From assembly GCF_028288225.1 (NCBI RefSeq), contig NZ_JAQBOC010000024.1, positions 1 through 64,000 of the forward strand: a stretch of 64,000 bases of DNA, in the 5' to 3' direction. This document shows, piece after piece, positions 17,590 through 26,323 of the stretch. The notes under the pieces were generated by a model, which was not told the DNA's origin, made no database searches, and saw only the letters and a program-made list of their open reading frames with translations. Made by a program: the position numbers and the translations under genes. How positions within the stretch are numbered: position 1 is the stretch's first letter; every line of letters starts with the position of its first letter. The DNA comes from Mucilaginibacter sp. (GTDB taxonomy: Bacteria; Bacteroidota; Bacteroidia; Sphingobacteriales; Sphingobacteriaceae).

Positions 17590-19988
17590 AATCGCGGTCG
17601 TTTTATTTTTGCATAACTATTCTGTTATGTATTTGCCTTGCAGTATCTGCACAAAATATCCCAAGAACGGAAAGCTTCGATAATAGCTGGAAATTTATGC
17701 TGGGCGATGATAGTCTTGCAAAGTATAACCTATATACTGATAGTAAATGGCGAACATTGAATTTACCTCACGACTGGAGCATTGAGGGTGCTTTCAATGA
17801 AAAAAATCCAACTACACAAAGCGAAGGAGGCTTACCTGCAGGTATTGGCTGGTATCGTAAAACCTTTAAACTGGCCTTATCCTCAAGAAATAAAAACATT
17901 TTTATAGATTTTGATGGCGTTTACCGGAACAGCGAAGTTTGGATAAACGGTCATTATTTAGGTAAAAGGCCAAATGGTTATATTTCCTTTAGTTATGATC
18001 TTACGCCTTATTTGAAATTTGGTGGCCAGCACAATGTAATATCGGTAAGAGTAGATAATTCAGGTCAGCCTAATTCAAGATGGTATAGCGGTTCAGGTAT
18101 ATACCGGAATGTTTGGTTGGCGACTGTAAAAAAAATTTATTTTACCAGATGGGGAACATTTATTACTACTCCTCAAATAACAAATCATTCGGCAGTTATA
18201 CATATTAATACCGCAATAAAGGGAAGTGATAAAGATCTGCTTCTGAAAACTACTGTCTATGACGCAAGGGAGATAGTGGTTGCCAGTAATATAATGCATT
18301 TGAGAAATGCAGCTTCGGCAGAGCAAAGTTTAATCATCAAAAAACCGCAGTTATGGTCAACAGACCATCCTTATTTGTATAAAGTAAAATTGCAGGTAAT
18401 ACGCGGCACAGAGGTGCTGGATAGTTATGAAACTTTTACCGGTATCCGTTCATTCAAATTTGATGTGCAGAAAGGATTTTCATTAAATGGCGTATCTATG
18501 AAAATTAAAGGCGTTTGTATGCACCATGATTTAGGAGTTTTAGGCGCTGCCGTTAATAAACGGGCGATAGAACGGCAACTTGAAATATTGAAAGCTATGG
18601 GATGCAATGCCATCCGTACATCCCATAATCCGCCTGCACCTGAATTTTTGGACTTATGCGACCATATGGGTTTCATGGTAATGGATGAAGCTTTTGATAT
18701 GTGGAAAAAGAAGAAAAGCAAGCACGATTATTCTGAAAACTGGAATGAATGGCATAAACAGGATTTAACAGATCAAATCCTTCGTGACCGCAACCATTCC
18801 TGTGTTTTTATGTGGAGCATTGGGAACGAGATCAGAGAGCAGTTTGACAGTACCGGGATAAGTATTGCCCATGAGCTGGTTCATATCGTGAAAAGTATAG
18901 ACACTACCAGGCCGGTCACATCCGCGCTAAGTGAATCAGAACCGCAAAAGAACTTTATTTATCAATCCGGCACATTGGATTTGGTAGGTTTGAATTATCA
19001 CCAGGAACGGTATGCCGATTTTCCAAAAAACTTCCCCAATCAGAAATTTATAGCTTCCGAAACGATGTCTGCATTGGAAACACGCGGGTTCTATGATCAG
19101 CCTACAGATACCACCCGTCATTGGCCTGTTAGTTCGAAAACGCCATTTACACAGGGCAATGCCGAATTAGCGGTTACGTCTTATGATAATGTAGCGGCTT
19201 ATTGGGGATCAACACATGAAGAGACCTGGAAGATTATCAAAAAGTATGACTTCTTATCCGGCTTGTTTATATGGACAGGATTTGATTATATAGGCGAGCC
19301 AACTCCGTATCCATGGCCTGCACGAAGCGCATATTTTGGCATAGTTGACTTGGCGGGTTTTCCGAAAGATGTTTATTATATGTACCAAAGCGAATGGACA
19401 AACAAGCCTGTTTTACACTTGTTGCCACATTGGAACTGGACATCTGGTCAAACGATTAATGTATGGGCTTATTACAGCCAGGCAGATGAGGTGGAACTGT
19501 TTTTAAATGGTAAATTATTAGGTATAAAATCGAAACAGAGAGATGACCTGCATGTAAGCTGGCAAGTTAAATTTGAACCTGGTACCTTGAAAATTATATC
19601 CCGAAAGGCTGGAAGGCCTGTTTTGACAGAAGAAATAAATACAGCCGGCCTTCCCGCCAAAATTGAATTATCGGCAGACCGAAAAAAAATTAAGGCAGAT
19701 GGAAAAGACCTGTCATTTATAACCGTAAGGGTTTTGGATAAAGAGGGTAACCTGATTCCTAATGCCGATAACCTGATTAATTTCCAGATAAATGGCCCGG
19801 CAGCAATTGCAGGCCTAGATAATGGCTCGCAGATAAGTATGGAGCCGTTTAAGGCGCATCATCGTAAAGCTTTTCATGGCTTATGTTTGGCTATTATACA
19901 ATCAAAAACCACAAAAGGCAGGATTACTGTAAAAGCTATAGCTAATGGCTTAAGGGCGGCTACCCTGAATTTAAATTCAGTTTATTAG
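17583..19988 (+). CDS. GH2 beta-galactosidase (DUF4982 and Ig-like C-terminus)
   Basis: 801 residues with signal peptide (AVSAQ, about 23). Domains: sugar-binding jelly roll (about 30-185), immunoglobulin-like domain (190-290), TIM barrel (300-590) beginning GVCMHHDLGVLG, then DUF4982 (about 615-690) and a C-terminal Ig/bacterial invasin-like domain (about 695-800). The acid/base is E416 in WSIGNEIRE and the nucleophile E493 in IASETMS. This is the compact Bacteroidota type of exo-beta-galactosidase that usually works in the periplasm on imported oligosaccharides. It closes the first run of glycosidases; a 141 bp gap with a possible regulatory motif follows. Beta-galactosidase is the best call, though beta-glucuronidase activity exists in this subtype. 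Confidence 0.88.
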   Translation: MLKSRSFYFCITILLCICLAVSAQNIPRTESFDNSWKFMLGDDSLAKYNLYTDSKWRTLNLPHDWSIEGAFNEKNPTTQSEGGLPAGIGWYRKTFKLALSSRNKNIFIDFDGVYRNSEVWINGHYLGKRPNGYISFSYDLTPYLKFGGQHNVISVRVDNSGQPNSRWYSGSGIYRNVWLATVKKIYFTRWGTFITTPQITNHSAVIHINTAIKGSDKDLLLKTTVYDAREIVVASNIMHLRNAASAEQSLIIKKPQLWSTDHPYLYKVKLQVIRGTEVLDSYETFTGIRSFKFDVQKGFSLNGVSMKIKGVCMHHDLGVLGAAVNKRAIERQLEILKAMGCNAIRTSHNPPAPEFLDLCDHMGFMVMDEAFDMWKKKKSKHDYSENWNEWHKQDLTDQILRDRNHSCVFMWSIGNEIREQFDSTGISIAHELVHIVKSIDTTRPVTSALSESEPQKNFIYQSGTLDLVGLNYHQERYADFPKNFPNQKFIASETMSALETRGFYDQPTDTTRHWPVSSKTPFTQGNAELAVTSYDNVAAYWGSTHEETWKIIKKYDFLSGLFIWTGFDYIGEPTPYPWPARSAYFGIVDLAGFPKDVYYMYQSEWTNKPVLHLLPHWNWTSGQTINVWAYYSQADEVELFLNGKLLGIKSKQRDDLHVSWQVKFEPGTLKIISRKAGRPVLTEEINTAGLPAKIELSADRKKIKADGKDLSFITVRVLDKEGNLIPNADNLINFQINGPAAIAGLDNGSQISMEPFKAHHRKAFHGLCLAIIQSKTTKGRITVKAIANGLRAATLNLNSVY

Positions 19989-19999
19989 AAAATTTGGCA

Positions 20000-20020
20000 T
20001 CAATAAGATAACATCCTATA
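20000..20020 (+). promoter_or_regulatory. Shared intergenic motif, copy A
   Basis: A T followed by CAATAAGATAACATCCTATA, located 110 bp before the symporter gene. The same 21 bp recur with a single C/T difference at 31658-31678, in the gap upstream of the pectate lyase gene. Two nearly identical 21-mers in two intergenic gaps of one PUL suggest a common regulator site. The binding protein is unknown; the AraC-type protein at 22657-23547 is the only regulator seen in the window. Confidence 0.4.
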
Positions 20021-20129
20021 CTACAAAGGAAAAATATTACATAAAAACGGGCATTGCAAACAATAAATTTGCTTTGTGTATAAGCAATACATACCTGAAA
20101 TAAGCCAAAATGCCTAAAAGAACTTGTAG

Positions 20130-21695
20130 ATGATTAAACGGTTGCCAACGCTTGATCTTTCGATTATACTAATTTACCTTGCGGCCATGCTGTTGGTTGG
20201 CTTTTATTTTTCACGGAAAAATAAAAGTTTCGAGCAGTTTACCAGCGCTTCCGGTAAAATACCAGGCTGGGCTATCGGCATGTCTATTTACGCTACATTT
20301 CTAAGTAGTAACACCTTTCTGGGTGTACCCGGTAAAACATTTGGTTCCAATTGGAATGTGTATGTGTTTAGCCTGTCCATGCCTTTTGCCGCGTGGTTTG
20401 CTGCGAAATATTTTGTACCGTTTTATCGTAATACCGGTGAAATTTCTGCTTATACTCATTTTGAAAAACGATTTGGCCCCTGGGCACGTACTTATGCCGT
20501 TGTTTGTTTTTTATTAACACAAATTGCCCGGATGGGGTCAATATTTTTTGGTATCGCGCTTAGCTTGCAGGCTCTTACCCGGTTTGATATGAAAACTATT
20601 ATGCTGGTGATGGGTATAAGCATTATTATATACACGGTATTAGGGGGTATTGAAGCAGTGATATGGACAGAGGTGGTACAGGCTGTAATTAAAACCTTTG
20701 GTGCTTTTCTTATCGTCTATCTTATCATCACCGATATGCCCGGAGGCATAAACCAAATAGTACAAGTGGGTAAAGCAGCCCATAAATTCAGCCTTGGAAG
20801 CTTTCAACCGGATTTTACACGACCCACCTTTTGGGTTATATTTTTGTATGGTTTTTTTATCAACCTTAACAATTTCGGTGTCGATCAAAACTATGTACAA
20901 CGGTATCATACTGCTTCTTCTACCGCAGCTGCAAAAAGATCAATCTGGATTTGTGTTGCTATGTATATACCAGCCTCATTGCTTTTTTGTATTATAGGAT
21001 CTTGCCTATATGCTTACTACGCTATCCATCCCGAATTTATTGAAACTATTAAACAACAAGTAGCGATTGAACGGTCGGGGGCTGGAGCATCAGTAGCAAC
21101 AATAGTTAAAACTGCAGCCTCCTTAAAACCTGAAGATTATGGTGATAAAGTGATGCCTCATTTTATGGTTAATAAAATTCCGGTTGGTTTAGTTGGTTTA
21201 ATTGTTTCGGCCATACTTTCGGCGGCAATGAGCACTATAAGTTCAGGAATGAACTCTTCAGCAACGGTTTTTACGGCAGACATTTATAGCCGTTATTTCA
21301 AAAAATCGGTCAATGAAAAGCAAACCATGCGAATATTACATATAGCTACGCTGGTTTTTGGCTTAACAGGCATGTTGGCAGGGATAGCGATGATTGGTAT
21401 TAAAAGTGTGCTTGATGTATGGTGGCAGCTATCAGGCATATTTGCCACGGGAATGCTGGGGTTATTTTTAATGGGTATCATCAGCAGACAAACCCGTAAT
21501 CATGAGGCCATTATTGCTACTGTAATAGGCGTATTGGTTGTTATATGGATGACAGTCCCTTCTCTTATTCCTATACAATATGCCTCAATCAGAAGTACAT
21601 TAAATATAAATATGATCATCGTGGTAGGCACGCTGTCAATTTTTTTAACCGGTGTTTTACTTACTAAAATAACTATCCCGAAAGCTGTTGGGTAG
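20130..21695 (+). CDS. Sodium:solute symporter (SSS family), sugar or sugar-acid uptake
   Basis: 521 residues with about 13 hydrophobic helices and the SSS-family pattern. TM1 has LIYLAAMLLVGFYFSR, followed by FTSASGKIPGWAIGMSIYAT with the Na-site serine/threonine cluster STFLG. The conserved central motif YTVLGGIEAVIWTEVVQA and the later SAILSAAMSTISSGMNSSATV (TM8 Na2-site region) are also present. It resides in the inner membrane and imports a monosaccharide or uronic/acid sugar with Na+. It lies 35 bp before the DapA-type lyase, which suggests import and cleavage of the same sugar acid. It has its own 141 bp upstream gap with a shared motif, so it may start a new transcript. Substrate not predictable. 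Confidence 0.9.
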   Translation: MIKRLPTLDLSIILIYLAAMLLVGFYFSRKNKSFEQFTSASGKIPGWAIGMSIYATFLSSNTFLGVPGKTFGSNWNVYVFSLSMPFAAWFAAKYFVPFYRNTGEISAYTHFEKRFGPWARTYAVVCFLLTQIARMGSIFFGIALSLQALTRFDMKTIMLVMGISIIIYTVLGGIEAVIWTEVVQAVIKTFGAFLIVYLIITDMPGGINQIVQVGKAAHKFSLGSFQPDFTRPTFWVIFLYGFFINLNNFGVDQNYVQRYHTASSTAAAKRSIWICVAMYIPASLLFCIIGSCLYAYYAIHPEFIETIKQQVAIERSGAGASVATIVKTAASLKPEDYGDKVMPHFMVNKIPVGLVGLIVSAILSAAMSTISSGMNSSATVFTADIYSRYFKKSVNEKQTMRILHIATLVFGLTGMLAGIAMIGIKSVLDVWWQLSGIFATGMLGLFLMGIISRQTRNHEAIIATVIGVLVVIWMTVPSLIPIQYASIRSTLNINMIIVVGTLSIFLTGVLLTKITIPKAVG

Positions 21696-21730
21696 GTAAT
21701 TGATAAGGATAATAAAAAAAGAAAAAGATA

Positions 21731-22666
21731 ATGGGAAAATCAGCAAAAGGTTTTATTCCGGTAATGTTAACGCCATTTAAAAATAACGGTGATATTGATT
21801 ATGATATCTTAACACAATTAACAGAAATCTATTTAAAGGCCGGATCAGCCGGTCTTTTTGCCAATTGTTTGTCCAGTGAAATGTTTGAACTGGAAGATGA
21901 GGAGAAACTGCAAGCTGTAAAACACGTTATCAAGGTAGCTGGCGGCGCTGTTCCCGTGGTGGCTACAGGTACTTTCGGAGGACCGATTAGCAAGCAGGTG
22001 GAATTTGTTAAAAAGGTAAGCGATACTGGTGCTGATGCTGTTATTATTATTACCAGTGTATTAGCTAACGAAGATGAACCGGATAACTTATTTAATGACC
22101 GGGTTTTTGAATTATTGGATAAAACAGGTGATATTCCATTGGGTTTCTACGAGTGTCCGGTACCTTATAAAAGGTTATTGTCTCCACAGCAGTTAGTTGA
22201 TTTTGTAGCAACAGGCCGGATAATTTATCATAAGGATACTTGTCTTGATATTAATCAGGTAAAGGAAAAACTAAAAGCAGGTGAAGCTAATCCTGCTTTT
22301 GGTTTATATGATGCCTATATGGGTCATGCCGTTGAATCATTACACGCCGGGGCTGCCGGTTTATCATGTATACAGGGTAATTTTTTTCCTGAGCTGATTG
22401 TATGGCTTTGCAAAAATTATGCAGATGCATTGTTAGCAACTGAAGTGAACCAGGTACAACATTTTTTAATTGATAATATGGATGTGATGCATAATGTTTA
22501 CCCAATAGTGGCTAAGTATTGGTTAAGCAAGCGCGGTTTAAAAATTTCAACCATTACACGCAGAAATGTTGGTGTATTTTACCCTGCCATTCGTAAGCAA
22601 ATTGAAAGCTTATACAGTAACTATGATCAATTGCAAAACCATATTGGTATTAAAAATTATTTATAA
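21731..22666 (+). CDS. Divergent DapA/NAL-family lyase
   Basis: 311 residues, normal length for the DapA superfamily. The active-site tyrosine (Y140, GFYECP) and Schiff-base lysine (K168, YHKDT) are in place. The pyruvate-carboxylate motif GTTGE is replaced by the region NCLSSE (45-50), so its keto-acid recognition differs from true DHDPS. A cytoplasmic aldolase or dehydratase for a sugar-derived 2-keto acid is the reasonable call. It follows the SSS symporter by 35 bp and its end overlaps the convergent AraC gene by 10 bp. It is clearly different from the DapA-like protein at 139-1077, which keeps GTTGE. Substrate unknown. Confidence 0.82.
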   Translation: MGKSAKGFIPVMLTPFKNNGDIDYDILTQLTEIYLKAGSAGLFANCLSSEMFELEDEEKLQAVKHVIKVAGGAVPVVATGTFGGPISKQVEFVKKVSDTGADAVIIITSVLANEDEPDNLFNDRVFELLDKTGDIPLGFYECPVPYKRLLSPQQLVDFVATGRIIYHKDTCLDINQVKEKLKAGEANPAFGLYDAYMGHAVESLHAGAAGLSCIQGNFFPELIVWLCKNYADALLATEVNQVQHFLIDNMDVMHNVYPIVAKYWLSKRGLKISTITRRNVGVFYPAIRKQIESLYSNYDQLQNHIGIKNYL

Positions 22667-23547
22667 TCAGCAGGTTGGCCATGTAAGTACCTTCTTTTAT
22701 ACTCCAGTGGCGTCATATTGGTTATCTTTTTAAAATGACGGTAAAAATTCGAAATATTGTTAAATCCGCATTCGAAACAAAGCACCTCGGTCGGTAGTTT
22801 ATCTTCAATTAAAAAGCGGCAGGCATGGCTTATTCTGATCTCCGTTAAAAAATCCGAATAGGTTTTTTTTGTCATCAGCTTAAAATACCGGCAAAATGAA
22901 GTTACACTTAAATTGCCGATGGCTGCTATTTCCTGCAGGCTTATTTCCCTTTTGTAGTGAGTTAATGTATAAGAGCAAACCTTATTGAGGCGTATCGTAT
23001 CTGACTCATTAGATTGATGAAATTCATGATGCGATAAGGTAATAGTCTCAAAATCTTCATTCTCAGCTAATACTTTAAGTATGGATAGCAATACAACTAT
23101 CCGGTCAAGGTTGGTCGCATTTACTGCTCTGTGCATTAGGCTTTTCAGTTCAGTTTTTGCATGGCCATTTATAACCATCCCGCTTTTGGCTTTTTCAAAC
23201 AGTTTGGTCAATAAATAAGCCTCGGGTAAATTTAATAAGTAACGGCCCAAACAATCGGGAAGAAAATGGATTACAATAACTTCTACATTAAGTCCGGAAT
23301 CAGGTTGAAAATATTCATCCTTGCAGCGCCAGCAGTGTGGCAGCTTTTCTCCTAATAAAGTGATCTCTCCTGAAGAAAAGTTGCTGATATTATCACCGAT
23401 AAAACGCACCCCTTCGCCTTTTATCACATAATGCAACTCCAGTTCGGGATGATAATGCCATATTCCTCTGAAAGTAGGTAAAATATCATGCCTTATACTG
23501 AATGAATTTTGCGGTTTTACAGCAACCTTAAGAAAATGGGGCTTCAT
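22657..23547 (-). CDS. AraC-family transcriptional regulator with cupin sensor
   Basis: 296 residues. The N-terminal half (about 10-95) is an AraC-type cupin, with HYHPELELHYVIKGEG and the following LGEKLPHCW typical of sugar-sensing members. The C-terminal 100 residues hold two helix-turn-helix units (LQEIAAIGNLSVTSFCRYFK and VLCFECGFNNISNFYRHFKK), ending in the hallmark MTPLEYKRRY. It is transcribed away from the isomerase-DUF3826-susCD genes across a 366 bp gap and converges on the DapA-like gene with a 10 bp overlap. It is the only regulator in the window; no hybrid two-component sensor or ECF sigma/anti-sigma pair is present. It is therefore the best candidate activator of the PUL in response to a liberated sugar. 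The ligand is unknown. Confidence 0.92.
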   Translation of the reverse strand: MKPHFLKVAVKPQNSFSIRHDILPTFRGIWHYHPELELHYVIKGEGVRFIGDNISNFSSGEITLLGEKLPHCWRCKDEYFQPDSGLNVEVIVIHFLPDCLGRYLLNLPEAYLLTKLFEKAKSGMVINGHAKTELKSLMHRAVNATNLDRIVVLLSILKVLAENEDFETITLSHHEFHQSNESDTIRLNKVCSYTLTHYKREISLQEIAAIGNLSVTSFCRYFKLMTKKTYSDFLTEIRISHACRFLIEDKLPTEVLCFECGFNNISNFYRHFKKITNMTPLEYKRRYLHGQPADYK

Positions 23548-23913
23548 CTATAACTTAATCTTTAGCGTAAGATTGAAATAATTGGTCTGTATTAACAGTG
23601 GTTGAAGGTAATAAATGTTATGGTAATATCATACAATAAGTTGATAAATCCATGTAATAATAGCAAAAGCTAATACATGATATTTGTTAAAGTAGCCCAT
23701 TGAACCAGATGCCGTTACTGTACTACTAAGAATATAAACCGGTTAATATTATATATTTTATTGCAAGTTAAGTTTTGACAGCATACTGTCTGCTTAAATA
23801 ATTGTTAAATTAACATTTATTTAATTGCATAGATGGCAATTAATAAATGCAGTTTCAATAAATTGAATAATAACGCGACATATTTGAGAATAATACCATA
23901 AGAAATAGCTGAA
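23548..23913. other. Divergent control region between araC-type gene and isomerase-susCD operon
   Basis: 366 bp of AT-rich DNA without an ORF. Two short palindromes stand out: GACAGCATACTGTC at 23777-23790 (5 bp arms, 4 bp centre) and TGTTAAATTAACA at 23803-23815 (perfect 6+1+6). A near -7 element, CATATTTG, lies about 30 bp before the isomerase start. This is the expected location for the AraC-type regulator's sites and for promoters in both directions, but the individual sites are unproven. Confidence 0.4.
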
Positions 23914-25533
23914 ATGTTGGGTAATTTAAAAGAAGTTTTATTTGTTGCAAGTGGTGATCTGCGTTTAGCTGCCAATCAAATTTGTTGGCCTGAACAACAG
24001 AAAGTTGAACAATTACTTACCAAATCTGTCGAAAAATCAGGATGGACAGTAAAACGTGCGCATCCCTATAATGAATGCAAAAAACATGGTCTTATTGATT
24101 CCCAAAAAATGGGTATGGAGGTTTTCCGAAACATTGCACCCCAACAACCTTTGATAATTGTAGAAAGCATGTGGCAATATACTCATCATGTATTAGCCGG
24201 GTTAAGTACACATAAGGGCCCGATATTAACTGTTGCAAACTGGAGCGGTACCCATCCTGGTTTGGTTGGTATGCTTAACATAAATGGTTCATTAACTAAG
24301 GCAGGTGTAAAGTATAGCACCTTATGGAGTGAAAACTTTGACGATCCTTTTTTTGAAAAAGGATTAAATGAGTGGCTTTCAACCGGAAAAATTGAATATG
24401 ATCAAAGGCATGTAAAAAGCTTTGATAGTGGGGCAATACCTGTTGATGATTTAAAAATAGGACTTGAATTCGCAGAAGCCTTTAAGCAACATAAAGCCAT
24501 TATGGGTGTTTTTGACGAAGGTTGCATGGGCATGTTTAATGCCATAGTGCCTGATCACCTTTTACATCCCACAGGGATATTTAAAGAACGTTTAAGTCAA
24601 TCGGCTTTATATGCTGCCATGATGAAAATTAGTGACGCAGAGGCTCGCTTAATTTTAGACTGGTTATTGCAAAAGGGAATGAAGTTTAACTGGGGAACTG
24701 AACCGGAAACTGAATTAACGGAATGGCAAACGCTTGACCAATGTAAAATGTATATAGCCGCTGTTCGTATCGCCGATGATTTTGGCTGTAGTGCCATTGG
24801 GATTCAATACCAGCAGGGTTTAAAGGATTTAACAGCCGCCAGTGATTTGGCCGAAGGTTTATTGAATAACCAGGACAGACCGCCGGTATACGCGGAAGAT
24901 GGCCGGGAGCTCTATGCTGGCCAGGCATTGCCTCATTTTAACGAGGTTGATGAATGTGCGGGGATTGACGGCCTGGTAACCTATAAATTGTGGGAACAAT
25001 TAGGTATGCCGGGAGATAATACACTGCACGATTTACGCTGGGGCGAACACTTTAAAGGTAATGGCATTGATGATTTTGTTTGGACATTCCTTATATCCGG
25101 TGCAGTTCCTGCGTCACATTTAATTGATGGCTATAAAGGTGCAAGCAGCGAAAGACAGCCAGCCATGTATTTCAGGTTAGGAGGCGGCAGCTTAAAAGGT
25201 ATAAGCAAACCGGGTTATTTGGTTTGGAGCCGCATATATATTAAGGACGATACCTTGCAGTGTGATTTAGGCGTGGGCGAATCAGTTTTGTTATCTAAAG
25301 AAGAGACAAACAGGAGATGGCAGGCTACAACGCCTCAGTGGCCTATTATGAATGCTGTATTAAAAGGCGTTAGCCGCGATCAGATGATGGGGCGCCACCA
25401 GGCAAATCATATCCAGGTGGTTTATACACCTGATGAAGCTTCGGCACATAAGGCATGCAGGATAAAGGCAGCAGCAATGAACGGATTAGGTATAGCGGCA
25501 CATTTTTGCGGTGATGTTTGGTTATTGAATTAA
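23914..25533 (+). CDS. L-fucose/L-arabinose isomerase-like protein
   Basis: 539 residues, no signal peptide. It has the three-domain feel of the FucI/AraA superfamily: an N-terminal Rossmann-like part (VLFVASGDLRLAANQICWP, PLIIVESMWQYTHHVLAG, PILTVANWSGTHPGLVG), a central part with the metal-site glutamate region VFDEGCMGM, and a C-terminal part with DDFVWTFLISGAVPASHL and GRHQANHIQVVY. The histidine in GRHQANHI corresponds to the conserved C-terminal metal or substrate histidine in this superfamily. Cytoplasmic aldose-ketose isomerisation of a deoxy sugar or pentose is the likely job. It begins the operon that runs into DUF3826 and susCD. It is longer and more divergent than classical AraA, so the exact sugar is open. 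Confidence 0.7.
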   Translation: MLGNLKEVLFVASGDLRLAANQICWPEQQKVEQLLTKSVEKSGWTVKRAHPYNECKKHGLIDSQKMGMEVFRNIAPQQPLIIVESMWQYTHHVLAGLSTHKGPILTVANWSGTHPGLVGMLNINGSLTKAGVKYSTLWSENFDDPFFEKGLNEWLSTGKIEYDQRHVKSFDSGAIPVDDLKIGLEFAEAFKQHKAIMGVFDEGCMGMFNAIVPDHLLHPTGIFKERLSQSALYAAMMKISDAEARLILDWLLQKGMKFNWGTEPETELTEWQTLDQCKMYIAAVRIADDFGCSAIGIQYQQGLKDLTAASDLAEGLLNNQDRPPVYAEDGRELYAGQALPHFNEVDECAGIDGLVTYKLWEQLGMPGDNTLHDLRWGEHFKGNGIDDFVWTFLISGAVPASHLIDGYKGASSERQPAMYFRLGGGSLKGISKPGYLVWSRIYIKDDTLQCDLGVGESVLLSKEETNRRWQATTPQWPIMNAVLKGVSRDQMMGRHQANHIQVVYTPDEASAHKACRIKAAAMNGLGIAAHFCGDVWLLN

Positions 25534-25549
25534 ATTAATAGCAATTATA

Positions 25550-26239
25550 ATGAAGAAATTTTTTTTAACAATTGGATTAATACTGAGCAGTTTATTATTT
25601 GTATACGCTCAAAAAATACAAACCCCGGAAGAGCAAGCGAACTATACAAATGTAATAACCAAACGGGCTGATAAAATAGTTGATGTGCTTGGTATTAAAG
25701 ATTCTGTAAAATATGGAAGAGTTCGTGACGTCCTGGTAAATCAATACCGCAAACTAAGCAATATACATGATACACGCGATGCTGAAGTTGCCGCAATAAA
25801 CAATGCGAAAAAACAACCCGGTGCAGATAAAGCTGCTGAAAACGCGGAAATTGCGGTAATTGATACCAACGTAGCTCAGCAACTCCATCAACTACATGAG
25901 ACTTATATTTCTCGATTGAGTAAAGAGTTAAGTCCTGAGCAAATAGATAAGGTTAAAGATGAAATGACCTATAAAGTATTAGAAGTTACTTACAACGGCT
26001 ATTTGGATGAGTTACCCAACTTAACAGATGAGCAAAAGAAAAAAATTAAAAACTGGTTAATTGAAGCACGGGAACATGCTATAGACGCAGGATCATCGAA
26101 AGAAAAACACGAATGGTTCGGAAAATATAAGGGCAGGATAAACAATTATTTATCAGCACAAGGATATGACATGAAAAAAGCTGGTGAGGAGTGGCAAAAG
26201 CGTATTAAAGAAAGAGCGGAACAAAAGCAGCAGAAATGA
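25550..26239 (+). CDS. DUF3826 domain protein, secreted (copy 1)
   Basis: 229 residues with a signal peptide (LFVYAQ, about 21). The rest is helical and highly charged. The C-terminal part reads LTDEQKKKIKNWLIEAREHAIDAGSSK and then a lysine-rich helical end. The same pattern (AREQAID...GSK...YK...YL) occurs in the paralogue at 47973-48701. Both match the DUF3826 family found in Bacteroidota polysaccharide loci. No enzymatic motif is visible; the function is unknown. The gene sits 16 bp after the isomerase-like gene and 84 bp before susC. An envelope role in glycan handling is possible but not shown. Confidence 0.75.
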   Translation: MKKFFLTIGLILSSLLFVYAQKIQTPEEQANYTNVITKRADKIVDVLGIKDSVKYGRVRDVLVNQYRKLSNIHDTRDAEVAAINNAKKQPGADKAAENAEIAVIDTNVAQQLHQLHETYISRLSKELSPEQIDKVKDEMTYKVLEVTYNGYLDELPNLTDEQKKKIKNWLIEAREHAIDAGSSKEKHEWFGKYKGRINNYLSAQGYDMKKAGEEWQKRIKERAEQKQQK

Positions 26240-26323
26240 TAGATCCAGCACTTGATTAGTAAATGAGAAGTACTAATTAAAACAACCAATTATATAAACC
26301 AACTATTATTAATTCTGAATTTT

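Noticed and set aside
23777..23815. Palindromes as proven AraC operators
   Set aside because: AraC-family sites are usually direct repeats, and the arms here are short in AT-rich DNA; kept only as notes on the region.
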